Origin: Watersipora subatra
Taxonomy: Eukaryota > Bryozoa > Gymnolaemata > Cheilostomatida > Watersiporidae
Assembly (NCBI RefSeq): GCF_963576615.1
Contig: NC_088716.1
Span: 60,606,228 to 60,670,227 of the forward strand
DNA length: 64,000 bases
Direction: 5' to 3'
In this document: positions 23,201-35,000 of the stretch, one piece after another
How the letters are laid out: every line of letters starts with the position of its first letter
Numbering within the stretch: position 1 is the first letter of the stretch
The notes under the pieces: model-generated
What the model saw: the letters and a program-made list of their open reading frames with translations, nothing else
Databases searched by the model: none
What the model was told of the DNA's origin: nothing
Position numbers and translations under genes: made by a program

Positions 23201-26048
23201 CATCTTTTTAAAGGATTTATGCGCTTATGCTGATGCGATTGGACCAGAAGCGACAGGAACAGTAAATGTCACCGCATTTTCTCTGATTGACTTTGAGAGT
23301 GAAAGCTTTAAGAACCTGAAGCTTATGTGGACAAGGCATTCATCAGGAGATGATTTCTTGCAGATCATGAGCCAAGTATATTGAAATATAAAACTGTTGC
23401 TAAACCTGAGTGACTATTTGACTGATAAAAAGTTGAGCTTCTCTGTCAAACAATGGCTATGTTGTTTTTATATCTGGCATTCACTATTGTAGACAAAGAA
23501 TGCTCTCATATATGACAGTGTTTACTATGTGTCCCTTCTGCTGAACGACCAACTCGGCCAAGATCCATCACAAAGTTATCCTACTGAAAGAGTAAGTTGC
23601 AATGGAGCAGGGCAGCCTCAGCCGTGGAGCCACGGTAGATCTCTTTACGGAAACCTTACGGTAAGCACCTAGTATCATGCTATTGACACAGAAACAATTT
23701 AGCGCCTTCATGTCAATAAATGCCAAAGTTCAGTACGGTGATTGCTGAGTTTAAAAAGTTGGTGCCAACTTGATGTATCTTGCACTTTTATATGCTTTTT
23801 CAATACATTTCAGCTTTCACCAGAAGTCATGGTTGCTTTGGAAAACCCCCCAGAGGTTAGCCATAAATTTTCTAGAAATTATTGTTTATATAATTTACAG
23901 AGTTTAACTATAGATATAGGAATGTTTTCCCTCCTTATGTGCAAGTCATTTTCATTTCATCTGTTCAACGACTAATGACTGTCACTGCACATCCATGCTT
24001 CAAATGGGTTCGAAGTTGCACGCTGTTGATGAATTCGCACCCTAATATTTCATCAATTCATAACTGCACTATAGATCTTGCCAAGATTCGCGATGTACCC
24101 CTAAAAACACAGCTTGTCAAAATAGACTCACTTTCGGGTCACGGTCACTTTCCAATTAATGCCTAGTTAACTAGTTGCACTGAAAAGTAATTATCTTGTC
24201 ATCCTCGCACGAGGATGACAGACAGACGTACGTAAGACAAAAATTCAAGCAGAAACAGTAGTGCATAGCGATAGAATTTTTTGTCGCAGAGACCTGCGTG
24301 GTTGTAAGCTGAAACTTTTTTACCACCACTGACGAGAGCTTAGCTGAGTGTTCTTGACTCAGATCCATCAGCTGTGAGTGTTTCTAGAAGAATGAAGTAC
24401 TCTCACAGCGAATGCCTCTGCACAAATCTAGCGAAGCGATATGGCGTCAAACGTGTTCAGATTGTGCCATTACCATGATTTGGAGTGGAAGCAACTCCGA
24501 ACTCATTCAAAGGATGGAAATACAGTGTATACATGAATACCCAAATTAAACAGCTTGTTGCTTCACAGACAGACAGACAGACAGACAGGCCAACATGCTT
24601 TCCTCTATGTTTTCGCTTAGTCATAAGCTCATCCAGACAGAAAGCTAGAAGCCCCTCACATGGTCAGCCGTTTTCTAGCTTTTATCAATTGCGCTGCTTA
24701 TTTCAACTGAAGCTGCATAGGCTTGCACAGCCAATGTTTCAGTCCAACGTAATTGCTATCATAAAAGATGCTGCCATAAAAGAGCTAGCCCAGTAAAAAA
24801 CCAGCGGTTTTGTTAGTCTAATAAGTATCAACACTACATAAAATTATTAGAGAAGCAGTTATCCCCCCACACATTCTGTGGATTATGTACTTATGTATAT
24901 CTGCTATTGCATGCCTTTACAAGAACACACTGATACATACATGCTCACACTCGCATAACATTCCTAAAAAATAATCTATTGACAAACAAGCTGGTCTTTG
25001 TTTGCACACTTTACTAAAGATTCGCTTCATAACCTGTTATAACGCCATTATATAGATCGGCCTTGATTACTGTTGCCAAGTATCATTTGTGAAAGAGGGG
25101 CCAAGGGCTTGCTATTCAATTCTCCTTTGGCAGCGTGTGCAGGTGCTACTTAACGTGTCATCGTTATAGTTATTTTTCAAATATTTTTTATAGGAAAAAA
25201 GCAATTGTACAAATTGTCTTTTTGACCTTCTCTTCAGCATCCGTCATTTGCATTTACCTCAATATGTTCTTCCAGAAAAACGTCAGTTGGCGGAGAGATC
25301 ATGAGGTGACTGGGCAAATAAAGCTGGACCCAGATGGAGTTCGTAGATCTTTCACCATGCAATTGTTAGAGTTTGACACAAATGGAAAAGTTCGAAAGGT
25401 GTGTCAGCAAAAGCCATAAATAATCAAAAAGTGTGTTTTGTGTTGCATCTGTTGATTAAAAATGAATTTTTTGAGCAAAAACCTTTTTATTACCCGTACA
25501 ACGCTGGACATTCACCTAGTATATATATACACTACCTGAATACCAGACAGGTATTAAAAAAGAGTTTTGCACAGAAAATCTACACTTATTTACTATCTAA
25601 AATTTAAACAAAAGTGGTTGTTTATTCCTGTGTGTGCTATAAATTTTGTTAAGTTTATGTTATATACACATGTATATATTTCTCAATGTTGGTGTGTCGT
25701 TCCGGCTATAGCTATTAAAATCTTAGAATAAGGAATCCGCATCGCAAAATATTTAATCTCCGACCTTCCTGTTCACCAGTCCGACACTTTACTAATTCAT
25801 CCACACAAGCCTGATAGATTCTTAGGCGATATATGTCGGTGCATGGGAGCAAGTACGCAACAGCTTTCCGTTACTACACATGGTGATGACGTAACGTCAC
25901 GAGAAGCTGGTAGCTCTTATTAGTAAGCTTACTCAAATTATCCATTGGCAATGTGTCAGGCTAATAGCAAAAGGCAGGCAACTCTCATTACCTCTCATTG
26001 TTTATAAGCTGATTTGAATACACGGGCAACGTCAGGTAGCACATATAG

Positions 26049-26080
<32 letters not shown>

Positions 26081-29000
26081 CTAAAAGTATATATAGTATA
26101 TATTAGTATATATATATATACTAAAAGTATATATAGTATATATTAGTATATATATATACTAAAAGTATATATAGTATATATTAGTATATATATATATATA
26201 TATATATATACTCATGCTACAGACAGTACTGTTTCAGCTATTGAAGCCTCATCAGTGCGGCTCAGAGCTTTGGCAAGGGACACAAATCCCATTACCAATG
26301 AGAGTTGACTTCCTGCCATGAAACAACTAGGTTGCCTCACAGACTTTAAGAAAGTCAATATGCCGGCACTAGAGTGCTCAAATCACAAAAGTGATGAGCT
26401 TTGCACAAAGGCTAATAGTGCCGCACCTCTCACAGAGTGCTCAACCAAACCGAAGTGAGGGAGCATATACTCATGCTACAGACAGTACTGTTTCGGCTAT
26501 TGAAGCCTCATCAGTGCAGCTCAGAGCTTTGGCAAGGGACACAAATCCCATTACCAATGAGAGTTGACTTCCTGCCATGAAACAACTAGGTTGCCTCACA
26601 GACTTTAAGAAAGTCAATGTGCTGGCACTACAGTGCTCAAATCACAAAAGTGATGAGCTTTGCACAAAGGCTAATAGTGCCGCACCTCTCACAGAGTGCT
26701 CAACCAAACCGAAGTGAGGGAGCATATACTGTGCTACATATATATATATATATATATTTGAAAAATTATTGCGAAAAAAGTAAACTTTTAGTATTTGCGT
26801 TACAAATTTGTTTCGTGCGAAGCACTCCTCAGACGCAATTGTACTAAAATGAAAAGCTTTACCGAATGTCGGTAAAGCTTTTCATTTTAGTACAATTGCG
26901 TCTGAGGAGTGCTTCGCACGAAACAAATTTGTAACGCAAATACTAAAAGTTTACTTTTTTCGCAATAATTTTTCAAATATTTCATACTCCACTAATAATC
27001 TTTTAGGTTTTTAGTGTAGAGTTCTCTTTTTATATGCTTTTGCACTTGCTTTTAGTTAATATATATATATATATATATATACATGTATATATATATTTGT
27101 AGCACTTTGGGGAGTTTGGGCAGATATTTTTCTTCTAGTAAAATTTTTCTTTTAGTATATTGGTTCAAACATGAAGCGTAGGCATTTCAATCAATTGCCA
27201 TCAAAGATTAGCAGGTGTAATAAGGTGCACAATTATTCCATTGCATTGCAAGTAAGCCTTGTGGTGTAGTGGTTAGCTCACCTGCCTGCAGGACTGCAGG
27301 TCTCGAGTTCAATTCCTGTGCGAGTGGATTGCACACTTTAATGCGCACATGAGGCAGATAAACACATATTTATACACGAACACAAAATCTATAAATATAT
27401 ATATGTTTATATACATATATACGGTACATAGTCCAAACCTACTGGTTGACTTACTAAGGTGGGCACTGCACAAATTCATTATTATTATCTTATATTAGGT
27501 TATTCAATCACAGTGTAGTTATAAAAGTGAGGTAGAAGATCAAAAGTTATGCATGTCTTTCAATGTTTGATCTGTAACAGGTTGGACATTGGAATAATGA
27601 AGATCGGCTAGTTATCACAAAAAAGTTTGATAAATTCAAGAAAGATGTCAGAGAGGAATTTAAAAGAATAAATTTTACTATCGCTGTAAAGGAGGTGAGT
27701 CTTAAAAGGATTTTATTATCATATGGTTCTGTTCTCTCAACAAAGTTAGCAAATATTTAATACGTTTTATTGATAGAACACATGGTAATCTGTCAAGCTG
27801 AACTGCCATAAACGTTTTTGAGTATTTTGTCAGAGAATCTAACCTAGGAGTTTTGCCTGCTTGTTGAAGTTCCTTTGGTCCTTTTCAAGATTGAGCAGCA
27901 ACTAATGTTTCTACCACGATATGAGCAGCTATTGCTACGGTTTCCTCATTTCCCTCAATGTTTCAACCATCTTTTAGTATTTTTTTCAGTTTTTCTCTTG
28001 ATTGTCCACTCTTTTGGCTCTTTCACTGCTATATCCAGCTGTCATGTATGATCTAGCTCCATGTCTTCCAATAGTTGTACACTATGGTCAGTCGGCATAT
28101 TCAAGTCATATTCCATGAAATCTCCACCTTTTATTTTATTCGTGTCTTTAGACACTTTTGGTATCATTATTTTTACTATCACTATTTTTATTATTACTAT
28201 TATTGCATCATCTTTATTATTACAATCTTACTAATCACAAGACTGAAGGGTCTCACCTATTGTCTAGAATGGTCTCACCTAGTGCCTAAAATGGTCTCAC
28301 TTAGTGTCTAGAATGGTCTCACTTAGTGTCTAGAATGGTCTTACCTCGCGAGCGTCTAGAATGGTCTCACCTAGTGTCTAGAAATGGTCTCACATGGTGT
28401 CTAGAATGGTCTTACCTAGCGAGCGTCTAGAATGGTCTCACCTAGTGTCTAGAATGGTCTCACCTAGTGTCTAGAATGGTCTCACTTAGTGTATAGAATG
28501 GTCTCACCTAGTGTCTACAATGGTCTCACCTAATGTCTAGCATGGTCTCACCTAGTGTCTAGAATGGCCTCACCTAGTGTCTAGAAATGGTCTCACATGG
28601 TGTCTAAAAATATTGTAACTGTTAATGTTGTTACAACCTGCTCCTGATTAGCTGAGTAAGTAATATATGTAGGGGAGCAAAAGCCATACTGTTAGAGATG
28701 CTGAATATCATCAGAACGATTATCACTGTTATCGTTACTTGTGTTGTTATTTATGCAGTTACAAGAACTCTTTCTGTTGCATTAATCGATATCAAGTGTC
28801 TTCACAATGATGACTTGATAACTTACCTTTTGGAGCTCTACCAGCGCGGGTGCACCTTAAGTATTCTTATAACATCTCTGAAATGGTTCAGTGACTTCCT
28901 GTTTTATGCCTGTTTGTTTCACATACCTGTCTTGATTACAGGAACATCCTGCTGTTTATATTAAAAGATTCACAGATGATGGAAAGTACATTCCAGAATA

Positions 29001-32000
29001 TTGTAAGTTTCACCCTAAAGTTCCCTATGAGTAGATTATATTAGCTAAGCGGTACATGTTATAAAATATGTATTACACGTCATAAGATAGGCAGTATATG
29101 TCATAAGATAGGTATTGTGTATCATAAGATAGGCAGCACATGTCATAAGATAAGCAGTGCCTGTCATGTTATAAAATAGGCAGCACATGTCATAAGATAG
29201 GCAGTGCGTGTCATAAGATAGGTAGTGCATGCCATGAGATAGGCAGTGCATGTCCTGATATGGGTAGTGCATGCCATGACATAAGTAGTGCATGTCATAA
29301 GATAGGTAGTGCATGTCATAAGATAAGTAGTGCATGCCATGAGATAGGTAGTGCATGTCATAAGATAGTAGCACATGTCATAAGATAGGTAGTGCATGCC
29401 ATGAGATAGGCAGCACATGACATCAGATAGGTAGTACATGTCATAAGATTGGTAGTGCATGTCATAAGATAGGCAGCACATGTCATATGATAAGTAGTGC
29501 ATGCCATAAGATAGGCAGCACATGTCATAAGATAGGCAGTGCGTGCCATAAGATTGGTAGTGCTTGTCATAAGATAGGCAGCACATGTCATAAGATAGGT
29601 AATGCATGTCATAAGATAGGCAGCACATGTCATATGATAAGTAGTGCATGCCATAAGATAGGCAGCACATGTCATAAGATAGGCAGTGCGTGCCATAAGA
29701 TTGGTAGTGCATGTCATAAGATAGGCAGCACATGTCATAAGATAGGTAATGCATGTCATAAGATAGGCAGCACGTGACATAAGATAGGTAGTGCATGCCA
29801 TGATATAGCCAGTGCATGACATAAGATAGGCAGTGCATGTCATGAGATTTCCAGTATTGCTGAGTGAGCTCTATGTATTTTCCATTTTATCTTTTCTAGC
29901 CAATGAGAGATACTCTGGGTTCAGCATCGACTTGATGAAAAAGATAGCGGAGGATTTAGAAATTGCAGCATATCACTTTGTCGAGGTGACTAAAGGCAGT
30001 GAAATGAATGATGATGGTTCATGGACAGGAATTGTGGGAGGGCTAATGACGAGGGTAATAATCTTTAGATTTACCTCTCTCAACAAAAAGAGAGGCGCAG
30101 TTTTCATTAAAAAGGTGTAACAAATTTGTTGAATAAATTTTGAAAATTACTTTTTGTCGATATATAGTGCACAACAAACTTCTTGCTACGTTGAAAGTAT
30201 CAATAGCTTAAGGTCATCCCTCCTCTTACCTCCTTGCCCTTTCCATCCAGCGAGCTAGTTCGTAGTAAGTTTGGAAAAAACATAAAGCGATTAGTTTATC
30301 TGGCATTGTTACACGTAGATTGAATTCTTTTTCTTTGACTGCAAGGCTCAAGTACTAAAAAATAATTTCCCCAGTGGGATTCAAATCAACTCTTTCCAGC
30401 ATGCCTTGTTGTGTGTTGTAGGAGTATGACATTGGATTGTCACCCATTACAGTTAATGTTGAGAGAAGTGAAGTCATTGACTTTACCCTCGAGTACATAA
30501 ACCTAGGTATGTGTGATTACAACAGCCGTGAGGAAATGTTTTGTAGTTGGCAGTAAATAAAAGGAAGAACTAGCTACTAACCACTGAAACTAGTAGCGCG
30601 AATAAACATTGTTGTGCAGCAATCCCCTTGCTACGGGGAATGACAACAATGTTCTCATTCTGTCCTTTAATTAAAAACTTTTATGCAAAAATATACAAAA
30701 TTTACCATTTTAACTTCTAAATAAATATGTTTAGTTGATTTCTGTGTACTGTACTGTGTTTATTTCTGTGTAATTCATACTGCACCGCTGCAGTGCTTAC
30801 TATCATAGCTCTATACTGATTGCATTAGTCTTGTTGGAGCTATCTGCATAACGCTAGCTGCACTGCTAAGCATGAAGCCATGAAAGATTGACATGTGTAA
30901 TAAGTATGTACCTAATTTATTTCATAGTATAGCCAGTTCGACAGCGCGGTGTATTGGATACATGAGTGTCTGTAGAACTGAAGGTTCCAAGTTGAAATGC
31001 AATACGAAGTGGATTCGTCATTATCAAAACTTTATTGCTATAACTGAATACACGAACAGACCAACATCAATATTAATATCTACATATACTAGCTGAATGC
31101 CTGGCGTTGCATAGGTAATAGAATGCCCCAATGAATTTGAGGAACATACCTGAAAAACTCTCTACCAAAATCTTTATTAAAACAATACTCGCGTTTTGGC
31201 CAGCTTAACAAGCATTACTCGTAACGATCAGCAGTGCTAGTTATTAACCCCAAGCAAGCGCGGTGAATATCTTAACCAATGTAATGACTATTTGACCAAT
31301 GAATCCATTGTATTCCGTGAAGCTTACTGGTTAGGTTAGCCGCCTCTAAATTTGGAGGTGTCGAGATCAAATGCAGAGCTGTGTGAATTTTTGTTGCTAG
31401 ATTTTAATTGCTATAACTGGACACCCGGCATAACAAAAAGACAAACACTGAGATTTTTATACATAGATAGACTAGCTGAACACCCGGGGTTGCATGGGTA
31501 ATAAAAAAGTATTTGCACAGAAAATTTAATTTTAATCAACACACAACATCTACCATTCTGACTTTTAAAGGAGTGTGTTGATTTCTCTGTACTGTGTTTA
31601 TTTCTGTGTACTGTGGTTATTGCTATGTAATTCATACTGTACTGGCTGTAGTGCCTACTACAGATTTATACTGATTGCAATAGTCTTGTTGCCCATGTGA
31701 GTTAAAGCATTTTTCTTCTAGCCAATGATTCTAGAATCATGCTAGTTGAAATATTTAGAGTGAAGCCATGAAAGATTAGCATTTGTAATAAGTATATGCA
31801 CAATTTATTCTATAGTATAGCCAGTTGGACAGTGCAGTGTATTGATGAATGCCTGTCTGCAGAACTGGAAGTTTAAAGTTCAAATGCAGTGCACAGCAGA
31901 TTTTTCATTCCTAAAACTTTGTTGCTAAAGCTAGATACACAAATTGACAGACCAACAAAAGGCAAACAAGCGCTGAGGTTTATATATATAGATTGTTACT

Positions 32001-35000
32001 CTCGAAGGAATTCTCGCGAAAGAACAACGTCAAACTAACAGTTCTATAATGCTCTACCCGACAGGTATAAGCATACTATACACAAGAGCGCCAGAAGAAA
32101 AGATCAAGCTTTTTAAATTCATGGAGCCCTTTCAAGAAACACTTTGGGGGGCAATCTTTGGAGCTTTTATTATGACAAGCTTCTTCCTGCATTTGATTGG
32201 CAGGTTTGTAGTTTTATTTGATGACTATGAGATAGTCGCTGTGCTCTAGATATTATTGGTAGTTAAATTCTGTCAGTTACTCTCTAGCTTTGTCATGTAC
32301 ATACACGCTGCCCAACATCAGCAGGCTGAAAGGAATATTTGTATGCTCTTTTTGGAACAAAATTCTTACTTATTTAACATGCTAGCGAAGAATATTAGAA
32401 GATTGCTACTCTGTATTTTGAGAAGGCCTTTATCCAAGGCTTCTGTAGAATTTAAATGATCTAGCTGTAACACGACTGCTTAAATCAGCTACAATACAAC
32501 TGCTCAAGAAAGGGGGGCACACACCTCAACCTGATCACATCACGCTATATACACGAGTAATGTGTAACCAAGTAGCCTGTTCGTGGGCGCACTGTATTGA
32601 CAGCCCCAAGATGGTATAAAGGATATGGAACTATTGGATATGCAAAATGAGATAACAGGTTTAAATAAGTTCATCTGTAGATGTGGATGTAAAAGGCAAC
32701 TTATTGGGTTGTTTCAACGTGCATTATCTGAAAATCAAACCAATATCCCTACTAACTATGCCAATTATACCCTAGGACACTTATGTATTCGCGGCATCTA
32801 ACTTTCGCGTTTTCGCGGTGCCATCCTCTCGCGAAAGTTTCATGTGCGAAACTAAACTACCATAACAAACTAGCGAAAAAGCGAAACTAAATAGCTTTGT
32901 TCGTTGATACAGTAGAATGGAATTTTATAACGACATTTATTTTAACGTTTTTAACGACCACCATAGCATCGTTAAAATATAAAGCAACAAAATAATTTGA
33001 CTGCCAAAATTTTATTACGTTATTATTTTGCAATTAATTATGATTATTTTCCCATTAAGAATGGTTTATAATGATAGGAATTTGATGTCAATGCACATGC
33101 ATTAGTAGCGTTATCGTTTGCTGGGGACATCAATCAATGCAGTGAGCACCGTGTGTTGAAAAAAAAAGACACACTGACACTCGCAGTACTACACAAGCAG
33201 CATGGCTCTGGAAAGGTTTGGATTCACCACTGACACCTCTTCAATAACTTGTCATTTTTTGAGATTTGTTTTGTTTTAAGTGATGTGACTGCCGAGACGT
33301 TTTTAAATTAAAATAGGGAAAACATGACCGCAGTTAAAACGCTCAGAAAAAAAGACATCTTTTTCTTTTGAGCGTTTTAACCAAGATCAATTTTGCGGAT
33401 TTTATTTTAAGTTCATTCGGAGGCTTTTACGCTTTTGATGGGACATGGCCAAGCGGGTGTTTGATAACGGGTGTTTGATAGCAGGTGTTCTTCTGCAAAC
33501 CTTTATAAAAGTCGTTAACAAAAATATTTTGCCTCTGATGATGATAATATTGATGCCTAAGAACTACAAGAAGTTGATGTTTGTCTCTATGGCTTGGAAT
33601 GAAGTGATATTCTACAGCGATAAAAACCGCGTCCATGGCCGTTGGGCAAATAACTTTTCGAATAAATGATGTTGAGGTCGAGTTATCTGAAGGAATTTAT
33701 CATTGCGTTGAAACTGACCAAACAAATCCATTTGAGTTGACCTTGTGTTTGAGATGAAATGTTACATTTTATCTTAGGGCGAGTTATCCGAGTTGGACTG
33801 TACTTACCGTAAAAAATTCCCAAAAAGATGGGGCGGCTCAGCCGGCCAGCCGCCCCAGTGAAAACGGGTCTGTTGATAGTCCAAAAAACAAATAGCAGCA
33901 AGCGATCAAATTGCATTATCGACCTTGCCCACACCATTCTACCTGCGGTTCACAATTACAAACTAGTCGCAAATTTAAAATTTTTTTTATCGGTCAACTT
34001 AACCTGAGGAATCTAATTATGTTTGTTCCACTGCATTTATTTTCACATCACTATACTTTCGCACTCATCAGAGCTGCGAAATTAAGTTGCTTCGAAATTT
34101 TACTCTGTGAGCTACTCACGAAACTAAATACTAGCGAAATATAAGTGTCCTAGAGTATGTTAACCTCCATTTTAACCTCGGTAAGACCTGGAAAAAAGAA
34201 TGACAAATAGAGAGATCTTCAATACTACTGGCTCTGGGCCATTGTCAAACAGGTTGAAGTTCTTCAGACTCTGCTAGGTTGGACATGCCACTACATACTC
34301 CCTTGTCTCCTACTCCACGGAGTGTGGAGGAAGGCACAAAGAAACTCAAGAAGCTCAAAGAAACTATGAAACGCCACCTCAAAAACATCAACATAAATTC
34401 TATCACCTGGACAATCCTCTCTGGGACAACTGAAGGTCAAGACTCCATGCTGGTCACCTTCATGATACTATACAGACCTGGATGATCTGCGATAGAAGCG
34501 ACTAATGCGCCATAGGTGCGAATGAATATTTATGCCAAGCATTGTCATTCGTGACAGATCCAGGCCAACAAACATGTAAACCTCAGCTTCTTAGAAGAAA
34601 ATTAGAACGTATGTTTTCTCCTATGTAAGAGAGCCGACCACTTAATCAACCAACTAATTATCTTTCTAGGAATAAATTTCTACGACCGTTGGGTGAAGTA
34701 GTTGTTAGGGTTGCGAGAGAAACATGGTTAGCTGAAATGGTAGCTGTTTAGTTCTCTCCTGGCGAGCTGGCATCCTGGAGCTGAACTTGATATCCTAGAG
34801 CTATAGCTGACATGATATGATCTGAAAGCCTACAGCTGACATCCTAGAGCTGCACCTGATATCCTAGAAATGTGCCTGATATCCTAGAGCTGTATCTGAC
34901 TCTAGAGCTGTAGCTGACATCCTAGAGCTGTACATGACATCCTAGAGCTGTACCTGACATCCTAGAGCTGTACCTGACATCCTAGATCCATACAATGTAT

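Larger units (their letters stand above)
17243..23813. other. Glutamate receptor introns 1-7: contents
   Basis: Intron 1 holds SINE pieces at 17637-17835 and 18235-18480. Intron 3 (20178-21138) has an imperfect SINE-like stretch around 20420-20650. Intron 5 has the 78-bp array (22399-22768). Introns 2, 4, 6 and 7 show nothing I can name. Confidence 0.5.

Noticed and set aside
27254-27330. Possible tRNA gene
   Set aside because: A and B boxes are present but acceptor ends do not pair and a SINE body with TA tail follows.
29164-29843. Open frames of 224, 161 and 96 codons on both strands
   Set aside because: A 21-bp minisatellite inside receptor intron 11; the same artefact as above.
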